A stretch of 24,143 bases of DNA, from contig JABZJR010000004.1 in the NCBI GenBank assembly GCA_015257705.1, positions 1 to 24,143 of the forward strand, given 5' to 3'. Within the stretch, counting starts at the first letter, position 1, and each line of letters begins with the position of its first letter. Of this stretch, positions 6,550-13,986 are shown piece by piece. The notes below the pieces were generated by a model. The model had not been told where the DNA came from. It made no database searches and was given only the letters and a program-made list of their open reading frames with translations. Origin of the DNA: Nanosynbacter sp. GTDB lineage: Bacteria; Patescibacteriota; Saccharimonadia; Saccharimonadales; Saccharimonadaceae. The translations under genes and the position numbers were made by a program.

Positions 6550-7257
6550 ATGAAGCAAAGAATAATTATCATCGGCGGCATGGGGCCGCAGGCAAGCTTG
6601 GAACTACACCGGCGGATGATTCAGCAGGCGCTGGCAGACGGCGCGAAGGATGGCACGAATTTTCCGCATATAGTTCATTTGTCGCTGCCGGTTCCTGATT
6701 TTATCGCCAATGAATCGCGGCGCAGCGAAGCCTTGGAAATTATCATAAACGAACTGAAAAATATTGACGCGTCGATGGACGACGTTATCATAATTGCCTG
6801 CAATACTGCGCATTTGTTGCAGCCCGATATTGAACAGCGGCTGAATATTCGCATAACTTCCATGGTAGATGCCGCAATTGATTATGCTAGCCGCCATTAT
6901 AAAACAATTAGGCTGCTAGCGTCGCCGACAACCATCCGCACTGGACTATATGACAAGCCGTTGAAAGCCGCCGGAGTAACCGTATTAACGCCGGATAAGG
7001 ACGAAGAACAAGCGCTGGAAGTGATAATTAGCGCAGTAATTTCTGATCGGGCAATACCGCAGTCGGTACTGGATAAAATACCAATAACAACCCAGTACGA
7101 GCAGGCAAACGCAGTAAGCTATATCAATAATTGCCCCAGCAGTCCGCCAGTATTATTAGGCTGCACCGAATTATCCTGCGCCTTCGCCGAAAAACCAAAC
7201 ACCATTGACCCGATAAACATTTTGTTACGTTACTTAACAATCAAAGGAGTGTTATAA
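6550..7257 (+). CDS. Aspartate/glutamate racemase family protein
   Basis: The 235-aa product has both catalytic cysteines of the cofactor-independent Asp/Glu racemase family: Cys84 in ACNTAH and Cys205 in LGCTELS. The N-terminal GGMGPQAS loop is typical of the aspartate racemase branch (RacX/YgeA-like). It probably interconverts L- and D-amino acids in the cytoplasm. The exact substrate is not readable. A strong SD GGAGG lies 4 nt before the ATG. Its stop shares a base with the trpS start (TAATG), so both are expressed together behind the putative attenuator. Confidence 0.88.
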   Translation: MKQRIIIIGGMGPQASLELHRRMIQQALADGAKDGTNFPHIVHLSLPVPDFIANESRRSEALEIIINELKNIDASMDDVIIIACNTAHLLQPDIEQRLNIRITSMVDAAIDYASRHYKTIRLLASPTTIRTGLYDKPLKAAGVTVLTPDKDEEQALEVIISAVISDRAIPQSVLDKIPITTQYEQANAVSYINNCPSSPPVLLGCTELSCAFAEKPNTIDPINILLRYLTIKGVL

Positions 7258-8375
7258 TGAATACAATGAAACCATCAAAACCCGTAATTCTCACTGGCGT
7301 GCGCGCCAACAACAACATCCACATAGGTAATTACTTTGGGGCCATTTTGCCAATTATCAACATGGCGAAACGTCGCTCGGACGAATATGACATCAATCTA
7401 TTCATCCCAGACCTTCACAGTTTTACGACGCCAATTGACCACAGCAAGTTATACGACAACATCCTGAATAACGCTCGAGTTTATACCGCCGCCGGATTGC
7501 CGCTGGACAATTCTTCCATCCATCTTTACCGCCAAAGTTATATCCCAGCTCACAGCGAGCTAACATGGATTTTAGATTGCTTCACTGGGTTTGGCAGGAT
7601 GAGCATAATGACACAGTTCAAAGACAAATCGCGTAAGTTTCTTGATAGTAAAATAACCAAGGGGGAAATGTCTGACGAACAGAGAGTTTGGGACACTATA
7701 GACAGAAATATCTCCGTTGGACTATTCAACTATCCCGTCCTGATGGCTGCTGACATTCTACTTTACGGCGCGACTTACGTGCCAGTCGGCGACGACCAGA
7801 CCCAACATTTGGAGTTCACTCGTGATATTGCCGAGCGAATGAATCGTAAGTTCGGCGATCTATTTATCGTGCCAAAACCCGTAATTCAGCAACATCAATT
7901 CTTCGGAAAAGACCAAGGACTGAGGATTAAAGATCTCGTGAATCCAGCGAAGAAAATGAGCAAATCTGACGAGAGCGGCAAGGGAATTATCTTCCTTTCT
8001 GACGATCCAAAATCGGCACATAAGAAAATAATGAGTGCAACAACAGATTCAATTGGCAAAGTTCAATACGACAAGGAAAACCAGCCGGGAATTTCTAATT
8101 TGCTGGAGATTTTGACTCTGGTTCGGCAAGACGCTGGCAGGGAAGTTACTCTGGAGCAAACCACCAACGAGTACTTCGGTATGGATCGTTATGGCGATTT
8201 CAAGCGAATTGTAGCTGACGAAGTTGCGGAATTTTTGGAGAATTTCCAGAATCGGCTTGCGGCGGTTGATGAGCGAGCAATTGAAAAAAAGCTGGCTTCC
8301 AGTGAAAAAGACATGAATGTCGTCGCTAATGAAACTTTGTATCGCGTTCAAAAAGCTGTAGGGCTTCGAAAATAG
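7257..8375 (+). CDS. trpS: Tryptophan--tRNA ligase
   Basis: The 372-aa product is a class I aminoacyl-tRNA synthetase specific for Trp. It has the HIGH-type motif IHIGNYFGA at residues 21-29, the VGDDQTQHLEFTRDIA segment at 177-192 typical of TrpRS, and KMSKS at 233-237. The C-terminal helical region binds the anticodon in known TrpRS. The start ATG at 7257 overlaps the racemase stop; a second in-frame Met three codons later (7266) is a possible alternative. It lies in a transcript with a Trp-codon-containing leader. Confidence 0.95.
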   Translation: MNTMKPSKPVILTGVRANNNIHIGNYFGAILPIINMAKRRSDEYDINLFIPDLHSFTTPIDHSKLYDNILNNARVYTAAGLPLDNSSIHLYRQSYIPAHSELTWILDCFTGFGRMSIMTQFKDKSRKFLDSKITKGEMSDEQRVWDTIDRNISVGLFNYPVLMAADILLYGATYVPVGDDQTQHLEFTRDIAERMNRKFGDLFIVPKPVIQQHQFFGKDQGLRIKDLVNPAKKMSKSDESGKGIIFLSDDPKSAHKKIMSATTDSIGKVQYDKENQPGISNLLEILTLVRQDAGREVTLEQTTNEYFGMDRYGDFKRIVADEVAEFLENFQNRLAAVDERAIEKKLASSEKDMNVVANETLYRVQKAVGLRK

Positions 8376-8387
8376 GGAGCAAATCGC

Positions 8388-9533
8388 GTGAAAATATTAC
8401 CTCGGACAGTGCTGAAAATAGCTAGATTGTACAAATTAGCGGACGATAATACGCCCGTTAAAGCGCTGCGTCGGCTGGAAATTCAAACGGACAAATCTCA
8501 TGTTTTTGCGGAATTTATTTTGAACAAGCAGCATTTTGCGCTGCTTTACGGCTCGATTGTCGACGAAGAATCCATTGACGAATTGTGGACAGAAAGACCA
8601 GATAATGCCGAGATTTTGCCGAATCCGCTAGACCCAGAATTTATCGAAACGCCGTTCCAGGGAAAGTATGTCATAATGTTCAAAATTTCGCCAACTAAGG
8701 TGCGCTTGGACATTTATTTATCGACCAAATTCGACACGACAATTTCTCGAAGTCTTTGGCAAAAATACATAAAAGCTGGATATGTTTCGGTCAATAATAA
8801 AGCCGTGACGACGCCGAAGTTTGAGGTTGATGAAACTGATGAAATTGCGCTTAATTTGCCAGAAAAAGAGCAGGCGGACGTTGATTTGCCGATTTTATAC
8901 GAGGATGATGATGTGATTGTCGTCAATAAGCCAAGCGGGCTGCTGACACACGCAAAGGGTGGACTTTCTGACGAGCCGACGGTTGCGGAAATAATTCGCC
9001 CCAAAACCTCATTCGCAACGGACACGGATCGTCCGGGAATTGTCCATAGGCTTGACCGCGACACTTCGGGACTACTGATTATCGCCAAAAACTCAGAATC
9101 TGCCGCGCATTTACAGAGGCAATTTGCCGAGCGAACTGCTAAGAAAACTTACACAGCGATAACCGACGGCAAGCCAAAGTTGAATGCCGCAAAAATTGAT
9201 CTGCCGATTGGTCGCAATCCTTCGGCGCCGAGCACTTTTCGTATAGATCCGAACGGGAAACCAGCTCAGACGACTTACCATGTTTTGGCGGAAAATGACA
9301 CTCAGTCGCTCGTGGAACTGAAGCCGACCACTGGTCGAACTCATCAATTGCGCGTCCATTTGGCTCACTTGAATGCACCGATTCTTGGCGATCGAGTTTA
9401 CGGAAAGTCTTCGGATTGTCGCATGATGTTGCATGCTCAAAAATTAGAGATAACTTTGCCGTCTGGTGAGAAAAAAGTTTTTGAAGCCATAGTTCCTGAC
9501 GAATTCAAGAAGTTCTTCCCAGAGGATTTATAG
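8388..9533 (+). CDS. RluA/RluD-type RNA pseudouridine synthase with N-terminal extension
   Basis: The 381-aa product isomerises uridine to pseudouridine in rRNA or tRNA. The catalytic motif GIVHRLDRDTSGLL is at about residues 217-230 with Asp223 as nucleophile, preceded by DDDVIVVNKPSGLLTHA and followed by RTHQLRVHLAHLNAPILGDRVYG. An S4-like RNA-binding segment covers about 104-150. In front of it are about 100 residues not expected in RluD, of unknown function. The start is GTG at 8388 with GGGAG 8 nt upstream. The stop abuts the next start with no gap. Confidence 0.88.
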   Translation: MKILPRTVLKIARLYKLADDNTPVKALRRLEIQTDKSHVFAEFILNKQHFALLYGSIVDEESIDELWTERPDNAEILPNPLDPEFIETPFQGKYVIMFKISPTKVRLDIYLSTKFDTTISRSLWQKYIKAGYVSVNNKAVTTPKFEVDETDEIALNLPEKEQADVDLPILYEDDDVIVVNKPSGLLTHAKGGLSDEPTVAEIIRPKTSFATDTDRPGIVHRLDRDTSGLLIIAKNSESAAHLQRQFAERTAKKTYTAITDGKPKLNAAKIDLPIGRNPSAPSTFRIDPNGKPAQTTYHVLAENDTQSLVELKPTTGRTHQLRVHLAHLNAPILGDRVYGKSSDCRMMLHAQKLEITLPSGEKKVFEAIVPDEFKKFFPEDL

Positions 9534-10343
9534 ATGTCTGAAGTGATTATATCCGCTCGAGACGCTCAAAAAATCAGCCAGATTTCATCGCAATTGCCTC
9601 ACGCGCTTTTGGTGATTGCGGATTACGGGATTGATGGGCTGGGCGTAGCTAAAATGCTAGCAAAAAATAGCGATATTTTTCACCTGAAGCCGCTTCCAGA
9701 AAAGCAAACCATATCTGTTGATCAAATCCGCGAACTCATCTCTACGCTCCGAACTTACGCCATAAATCGTCGAGTTATTATCATTGACGAAGCCGATTCG
9801 ATGACCGAGCCGTCGCAAAATGCATTCCTGAAAGCGCTAGAAGAGCCGAATAAAAATACCAATTTTATCCTTGTCGCGAAAAACCCGAAGTTGATGCTTG
9901 ACACTGTTAGATCTCGCTGCCAGACGTTGACGCTTCATAAAACGACATCCGCTCAAGATAAAAAACTACTTGAAAAGTACAATTTAGACCCAGCTTCCAG
10001 CCAGCAGATCCTTTTCCTCGCGGCTGGGCGACCATTATTAATTAAAGAATTGGCGGAAAATCCAGAAAAATTCGCCGAATATCGACAATTAGCCACCGAC
10101 GCAAAGCAAATTTTAGCCACAAATCGGGAATACGACACGTTCAAGAATCTTGCCAAATACTTTTCTGACCGCCAAAAAGCGATATTGCTAACGGATATTA
10201 TAGTGAATATGATTCGTTTTCAGGCTTTATCTCGCGGGATGAATTCGTCGCTTGAAGAGCAACTTGAAAGAACTACCTCTGTTGCGAGCGCGTTAAAATC
10301 CAACGCCAACGTCAGGCTGGCGCTGACGCAACTTGTGATATAA
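9534..10343 (+). CDS. DNA polymerase III delta-prime-like clamp-loader subunit
   Basis: The 269-aa product resembles the delta-prime (HolB) AAA+ family that opens the sliding clamp. It has RRVIIIDEADSMTEPSQNAFLKALEEP at residues 79-105 (Walker B, DEAD at 85-88) and the SRC motif TVRSRCQ at 124-130. The N-terminal P-loop is not a proper GxxGxGKT (ADYGIDGLGVAK here), and the zinc module is missing, as expected for a non-ATPase, short clamp-loader subunit. ATG directly follows the previous stop, so it is coupled to the pseudouridine synthase gene. Its last codons contain the promoter of the next gene. Confidence 0.87.
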   Translation: MSEVIISARDAQKISQISSQLPHALLVIADYGIDGLGVAKMLAKNSDIFHLKPLPEKQTISVDQIRELISTLRTYAINRRVIIIDEADSMTEPSQNAFLKALEEPNKNTNFILVAKNPKLMLDTVRSRCQTLTLHKTTSAQDKKLLEKYNLDPASSQQILFLAAGRPLLIKELAENPEKFAEYRQLATDAKQILATNREYDTFKNLAKYFSDRQKAILLTDIIVNMIRFQALSRGMNSSLEEQLERTTSVASALKSNANVRLALTQLVI

Positions 10344-10353
10344 TAGTATAGAT
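10336..10353 (+). promoter_or_regulatory. Promoter of the TPR gene inside the end of the delta-prime gene
   Basis: The extended -10 TGATATAAT (10336-10344) spans the TAA stop of the upstream gene and ends 9 nt before the ATG at 10354. There is no SD, so the mRNA should be leaderless or nearly so. Confidence 0.6.
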
Positions 10354-11037
10354 ATGTTTGGATTACTCCTCATTCTGATTTTAATGATTTGGGCGATTTT
10401 TTATCATCCATCAATCAAAGAAACTGGCGATTTGCCAACTAAGATTACTAATAAACTTGATCAATTATGGGAAATTGCCCAAGAATCGATTCGCGAGAAT
10501 AAGTACCTGCGCGCAGAAAAAGCTCTGCTAACAATCTTACGCGTTGATGAGAAAAACGCCACGGCATACAACCGTTTGGGAATTTTATATGCTAAGCAGC
10601 GCGCATACAAAGACGCCATCGAGTGTTTTGAGATTGCTCAGAGTTTGGAGCCAAGCGCCTCCAGCCTTCATAACGTCGGCTTAATTTACTATGAGACAGA
10701 GAATTACGAAAAGGCGTCGCTAGCGTTCGAGCAAGCACTGGAGATGGAAGATGATTTGGCGGCGCGCTACATCGCTTACGCTAAGGTTCAAGAGAAGATA
10801 GGGAATACGAAGAAGGTTATTAATGCCCTTGAAAAGGCTGTCGAATTAGAGCCGATTCCTCAGACATTGAAGATTTTAGCGGAAGCGTATGACAATGCTG
10901 GACAGACCGAGCTGGCTGAAGAATTACGTAAGAAAGCTACAAAAATGCTAACTCCGACGGCGTCATCAAAGAAAGCCGACGCGCCACGTCCACGCCAACA
11001 GCGCAAAATACATCAACCACGAAAAATAGTTATGTAA
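10354..11037 (+). CDS. Membrane-anchored tetratricopeptide-repeat protein
   Basis: The 227-aa product starts with a hydrophobic stretch (FGLLLILILMIWAIFY, residues 2-17) that acts as a signal anchor, then a linker and at least three TPR units from about residue 45 to 190. Typical TPR residues are visible in NATAYNRLGILYAKQRAYKDA, SSLHNVGLIYYETENYEKA and KILAEAYDNAGQTELAEEL. The tail is basic and proline-rich. TPRs are protein-protein interaction scaffolds; the partner is unknown. Its expression probably starts from a promoter inside the upstream gene. Confidence 0.85.
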   Translation: MFGLLLILILMIWAIFYHPSIKETGDLPTKITNKLDQLWEIAQESIRENKYLRAEKALLTILRVDEKNATAYNRLGILYAKQRAYKDAIECFEIAQSLEPSASSLHNVGLIYYETENYEKASLAFEQALEMEDDLAARYIAYAKVQEKIGNTKKVINALEKAVELEPIPQTLKILAEAYDNAGQTELAEELRKKATKMLTPTASSKKADAPRPRQQRKIHQPRKIVM

Positions 11038-11041
11038 ACTC

Positions 11042-11070
11042 TTGTCACAGAGAGAAAAAATTGATAAAAT
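11042..11070 (+). promoter_or_regulatory. Promoter of the tRNA-Thr(TGT)/tRNA-Tyr transcript
   Basis: TTGTCA at 11042-11047, a 17-nt spacer and the extended -10 TGATAAAAT (-10 at 11065-11070) lie 10 nt before the mature tRNA-Thr 5' end. The 5' leader would be only a few nucleotides. Confidence 0.75.
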
Positions 11071-11080
11071 AAATTCAGTT

Positions 11081-11157
11081 GCCGCTTTAGCTCAGTTGGC
11101 TAGAGCAACGGTTTTGTAAACCGTAGGTCCTCGGTTCGAGCCCGAGAAGCGGCTCCA
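11081..11157 (+). tRNA. tRNA-Thr(TGT)
   Basis: A full cloverleaf is visible. The acceptor GCCGCTT/AAGCGGC, the D arm GCTC/GAGC, the anticodon stem ACGGT/ACCGT around loop TTTGTAA (anticodon TGT, reads ACA) and the T arm CTCGG-TTCGAGC-CCGAG all pair. The discriminator is T and CCA is encoded (11155-11157). Confidence 0.97.
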
Positions 11158-11163
11158 CATCAC

Positions 11164-11248
11164 GCTGGAATCGTGTAGTGGCAATCACAGGAGACTGTAA
11201 ATCTCCCGCCGTAAGGCTTCGTAGGTTCGAGTCCTACTTCCAGCACCA
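11164..11248 (+). tRNA. tRNA-Tyr(GTA)
   Basis: This is a class II tRNA: acceptor GCTGGAA/TTCCAGC, anticodon stem GGAGA/TCTCC around CTGTAAA (anticodon GTA), a long variable arm (CGCCGTAAGGCTTC) as in bacterial tRNA-Tyr, and T arm GTAGG-TTCGAGT-CCTAC. CCA is encoded at 11246-11248. It lies 6 nt after tRNA-Thr(TGT), so both come from one transcript. Confidence 0.96.
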
Positions 11249-11255
11249 AGATTGA

Positions 11256-11293
11256 ATCATCGTCGCCTTTTTTGGGGCGACTTTTTTGATGAT
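11256..11293 (+). terminator. Terminator of the tRNA pair
   Basis: Stem GTCGCC (11262-11267) pairs with GGCGAC (11276-11281), followed by six Ts. Outer arms ATCATC and GATGAT can extend the stem with the T-run bulged. From 11294 to 11467 I see no gene or clear element. Confidence 0.8.
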
Positions 11294-11467
11294 ACTAACA
11301 GATTCTTTATGGATTAGACTTCCACGATAAGGCATCGTGTCATCACTATCACAGAAGTCTTCAAGAGGGCTATTTCAAGAGACGGTAGACATTCGTCATA
11401 CTTTAAGTATTCAATAGAAATAATATATCTGTTAATCTACTGGGCTTTTGTTGCATTAAATAGACTA

Positions 11468-11528
11468 TTGCCAAAACTCTCTTGATATTGTAAAATAGCG
11501 AAGTTGCAGTAATCGCTGTGACTTCGCT
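11468..11528 (+). promoter_or_regulatory. Promoter and dyad in front of the coiled-coil gene
   Basis: TTGCCA (11468-11473), 17 nt and TAAAAT (11491-11496) form a good promoter. An 8-bp dyad, AGCGAAGT at 11497-11504 and ACTTCGCT at 11521-11528, starts right at the end of the -10 box and spans the expected transcription start. A third half-site, TCGCT, lies at 11513-11517. Because the left arm is mostly upstream of the expected RNA start, an operator is more likely than an RNA hairpin. Confidence 0.5.
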
Positions 11529-11550
11529 CCTTTACAGAGAGGATATCATC

Positions 11551-12654
11551 ATGTCTCGTCAGCGAGACGCCGAGCTTGACCGTTTGAAGGTGGTTCGCGA
11601 GTCTGCCCGCAAACGAAAGCAGGCAGCCTGGGAAGCTCAGCAAGCCGCCTGGGAGCGCCGCTCCTCGGCTCGTGCAGTCATGAACCGCGCTTGGGAAGCC
11701 AAGCAAGCCGCCTATGCAGACCAGCAAGCCGCATGGGAAGCCTACATGTCCATAAGGCTAACCAACGGCCCGCGAATCGAAATCCTGGATAATCAGCAAG
11801 AGAAAGCATACCAGGAAATGAAGTCGGCTTTCGAGTCGGCTTCATTAGCCTACAACATGCGCGACGGCGCTAGCGCACGCATGCATGCAAATCAGGGACA
11901 TGTCCACAAGGCAAGGTCTCAAGCCTTTGCCGCCGAACGGCGACAGCTTGTCTCTGAAATTCGAGCCGCGCGTGAGCGGTTCGAGGGTGCCAAGCCAGCT
12001 TTTCAGACGGCTAAGGGTGAGTTTGCTCGTGCGCAGCAGACATTTCATTCCGCCAGGGCAGAGCACGAACTAGCGGAGGCTGAGTTCAAGCGCGCCAAGG
12101 CCGACTTTGAATCACACACCAAGGCTTTCCGCTCCAGGCTCGATGAACTGAAGTCGGCAAGCCGAAAGAAGCGTAAGGAGTTAGCCGCAAAGGCTGGAGT
12201 TCCGCTTCAGTACCAGGATGATGTATGGATCTCAACCGAGCCGAACGGCAACGTCAACATCTACTTCGGTGGTGTTGATAAACCTGATGGTCCTGGTCAC
12301 GGACACTATGTTATGAGCCAAAACGGAGCCGTAACATACAGGCGCGATCCGTTCGCGCCGCATGGTACGCAGAACTTCACCGATGAGCCTGGTGGAACAC
12401 TGTATGACCGCCGCGCCCGGAGAGATACGCCGCCACTCGGTGTACGAAACCGCGACAACGACACCAATGATCGCAGTGGAGTGCTCTACGATAGGAATCG
12501 CCAGGTAGATCTGCATGTGACGCAGTACTACGGAGATAACTACCGCATCTCGTGGGACACCGACGGAGAATCTGACAAAGACCATCACTGGACAAACCAG
12601 AGTCTTCCATCCGGTCACCCTGACAGACATAATCCACCTGAAGATGCTCGATAA
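11551..12654 (+). CDS. Coiled-coil protein with aromatic heptad repeats, unknown C-terminal domain
   Basis: The 367-aa product has two parts. Residues 1 to about 215 are an Ala/Glu/Arg/Lys-rich helix. Within it aromatic residues fall in exact 7-residue steps (W27, W34, W48, Y55, W62), in repeats of QAAWEAQ type. Residues about 217-367 are a glycine-, Asp- and Arg-rich domain (VWISTEPNGNVNIYFGG, GPGHGHYVM, RRDPFAPHGTQNFT) that I do not recognise. There is no signal or membrane segment. The ATG at 11551 has GAGAGGA upstream; an upstream GTG in frame at 11518 lies inside the promoter dyad. The gene is clearly richer in GC and GCC/CGC codons than its neighbours, suggesting transfer. Confidence 0.7.
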   Translation: MSRQRDAELDRLKVVRESARKRKQAAWEAQQAAWERRSSARAVMNRAWEAKQAAYADQQAAWEAYMSIRLTNGPRIEILDNQQEKAYQEMKSAFESASLAYNMRDGASARMHANQGHVHKARSQAFAAERRQLVSEIRAARERFEGAKPAFQTAKGEFARAQQTFHSARAEHELAEAEFKRAKADFESHTKAFRSRLDELKSASRKKRKELAAKAGVPLQYQDDVWISTEPNGNVNIYFGGVDKPDGPGHGHYVMSQNGAVTYRRDPFAPHGTQNFTDEPGGTLYDRRARRDTPPLGVRNRDNDTNDRSGVLYDRNRQVDLHVTQYYGDNYRISWDTDGESDKDHHWTNQSLPSGHPDRHNPPEDAR

Positions 12655-12671
12655 ATAGAAAGGAGACGACC

Positions 12672-12713
12672 GTCCCAGGCCAATATTATATTATTATTAG
12701 CCTGGGACTTTTT
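12672..12713 (+). terminator. Terminator after the coiled-coil gene
   Basis: GTCCCAGGC (12672-12680) pairs perfectly with GCCTGGGAC (12700-12708) around a 19-nt AT-rich loop, followed by TTTTT. The next promoter begins 7 nt later. Confidence 0.85.
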
Positions 12714-12720
12714 CATGTTA

Positions 12721-12734
12721 TATAATAACAAATA
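12721..12734 (+). promoter_or_regulatory. Promoter giving a probable leaderless mRNA
   Basis: TATAAT at 12721-12726 ends 7 nt before the ATG at 12734. It shares the upstream string TTTCATGTTAT with the promoter near 13120. Confidence 0.65.
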
Positions 12735-13027
12735 TGAATAATAAGAAGAGCCAATACCCTCAAATGACTTACGAACAAGCAGTCGAGCACTGCAAATATT
12801 GGGCAGATCAGATTCGAGCCGATGGGCTTGATTTGTTAACTACCGACTGGGGTGCGGCTGTCGGAGTTTCCGACCAGTTAGCTTATCCACTAGATATGCA
12901 GGAATGGATTTCAGTCCCAAAATATCCAGATATTTATGCAATACGATACTATGCTGGCGTTGTTGATCACGACCACACAGATAGGGCGTCATGGGAGAAG
13001 TTGCTAGAGCTAATTGATAAACTATAA
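12734..13027 (+). CDS. Small hypothetical protein, QYPQMTY family copy 1
   Basis: This 97-aa protein has no domain I can name. It is about three-quarters identical to the product at 14099 by eye, sharing QYPQMTYxQAVxHCKYWADQIR, a GAAxGVSDQLAYPLxMQ centre and the tail WxKLLELIDKL, so the two are recent tandem paralogs. It is acidic and probably a soluble alpha/beta fold with several conserved Trp and Tyr residues. It has its own promoter and no SD. Confidence 0.72.
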   Translation: MNNKKSQYPQMTYEQAVEHCKYWADQIRADGLDLLTTDWGAAVGVSDQLAYPLDMQEWISVPKYPDIYAIRYYAGVVDHDHTDRASWEKLLELIDKL

Positions 13028-13091
13028 AACCGAAAAACCAGAAAACTTGTTCTCGGAGTGGCGACCCAACCGCCAGCGTAGAAAGGATGCG

Positions 13092-13118
13092 AATTGCCCC
13101 CAGAAATGGGGGTAATTT
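13092..13118 (+). terminator. Terminator between two small genes
   Basis: AATTGCCCCC (13092-13101) pairs with GGGGGTAATT (13108-13117), ten pairs with one G-U, around a 6-nt loop. Only three Ts follow, so it may be moderate in strength. The next -10 box starts 6 nt later. Confidence 0.65.
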
Positions 13119-13120
13119 CA

Positions 13121-13136
13121 TGTTATGATAGTCTTA
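13121..13136 (+). promoter_or_regulatory. Extended -10 promoter, probable leaderless mRNA
   Basis: TGTTATGAT at 13121-13129 ends 6 nt before the ATG at 13136. No SD is present. Confidence 0.6.
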
Positions 13137-13399
13137 TGCATGACAATAGAAAGCAGATTGTAATAGATAAAATCAAGCATATACTACAAAACAGTAAAAA
13201 TGAGCCACTCGACTGTCTAGGTAGTTATATTGTAGGTGCGACACTTGCGCGCGATGACTGGGAAGACGTGTTCCAGGATAATTATCCACTACTCGACGAA
13301 ATTGCCGAATTGGGTGCCGAACTTGAAACAACTGAAGACACGGAGTATGCTGCCAATATCATACATGAGATTAAGGAAAAGCTAAGCCAGATTAATTGA
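13136..13399 (+). CDS. Small acidic hypothetical protein
   Basis: This 87-aa acidic, helical protein is of unknown family. The frame is open up to a TTG at 13094, but that codon lies in the terminator stem and upstream of the -10 box. The ATG at 13136, 6 nt after the -10 box, is therefore preferred (product begins MHDNRKQIVIDKIKHIL). No signal, membrane span or known motif is visible. Confidence 0.6.
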   Translation: MHDNRKQIVIDKIKHILQNSKNEPLDCLGSYIVGATLARDDWEDVFQDNYPLLDEIAELGAELETTEDTEYAANIIHEIKEKLSQIN

Positions 13400-13412
13400 T
13401 ACAATAAGATTA
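13400..13412 (+). promoter_or_regulatory. Candidate -10 box, probable leaderless mRNA
   Basis: TACAAT at 13400-13405 lies directly after the upstream stop codon and ends 6 nt before the ATG at 13412. It is weaker than the others because position 3 departs from consensus and there is no TG extension. Confidence 0.4.
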
Positions 13413-13693
13413 TGAAACAGAACGAGCAGGCAATTCTAGCACGTGATATGATTCAAATGATTCGTGAAAATGCCGATAATTCAGATGTCCTTGAATATCT
13501 TGATGGTTTTGCGTTCTCGTTGGCGCGTGGTCTTGAAGACTCGTCTGTTGTGTCGTGGGATGATCTCGCTAGTGTATGTGACCAGAGGTATTATTCTTTA
13601 AATAACAATAACCCAGTACCGCTTAACGTCGAACTGCTTAATCAATGTGAGCGATCTATCCAGAAATTCTTGCCAAAAGTTCATGACTCATAA
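13412..13693 (+). CDS. Small hypothetical protein, WDDLAS family copy 2
   Basis: This 93-aa protein is a paralog of the product at 5779. Shared features are QAILAR near the N-terminus, the FAFSLARGLED helix matching FAMARL there, and the exact WDDLAS motif. The function is unknown. The C-terminal half differs between the two. It is soluble by composition. Confidence 0.7.
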   Translation: MKQNEQAILARDMIQMIRENADNSDVLEYLDGFAFSLARGLEDSSVVSWDDLASVCDQRYYSLNNNNPVPLNVELLNQCERSIQKFLPKVHDS

Positions 13694-13724
13694 GCTGAAC
13701 GAAAAACTGACTTATTTACATAGA

Positions 13725-13740
13725 TGTTATAATATGAGGT
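13725..13740 (+). promoter_or_regulatory. Extended -10 promoter
   Basis: TGTTATAAT at 13725-13733 lies 13 nt before the ATG at 13747. GAGGT at 13736-13740 could serve as SD, so this gene may carry a very short leader. Confidence 0.55.
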
Positions 13741-13746
13741 AGAATT

Positions 13747-13986
13747 ATGCAGAAAGTACCAGATAGTATAGTTCAAAATGGTAATACTACTAAAGTATTG
13801 GCATTAATTCAAGCTGCGCGTGCTATGGATATCGCGGAATTGTGTAAGCGAGGAGATTATAACCAGCCAGGCGCACGCTATCCGCAAACTAAATCTGAAC
13901 GTATCGTCGATGAATTACTTTGTTTGACGCTACATGACTCGACAGTCGAGTTAGATCCCGCTCTGGTGAGATGTTGTCTATATTGA
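13747..13986 (+). pseudogene. Small hypothetical gene, probably frameshifted
   Basis: The frame from ATG 13747 encodes 79 aa (begins MQKVPDSIVQNGNTTKVLAL) and stops at TGA 13984-13986. In the -1 frame, an ORF beginning at 13971 overlaps it by 16 nt and continues with a plausible helical tail (SILSSLDKGVDKPKDQQALF, then ADEIK) to TAA at 14076-14078. A single-base change near 13969-13972 would join them into a protein of about 110 aa. Either the gene is broken or the two ORFs are separate coupled peptides. No family was recognised. Confidence 0.5.

Noticed and set aside
11441..11465. GGGCTTTTGTTGCATTAAATAG resembling an insertion-sequence end
   Set aside because: The resemblance to IS6-type ends is loose, there is no matching inverted end and no transposase nearby.
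13045..13091. Possible small RNA (TGGCG/CGCCA hairpin) between small genes
   Set aside because: The stem is only 5 bp with no promoter or terminator of its own.
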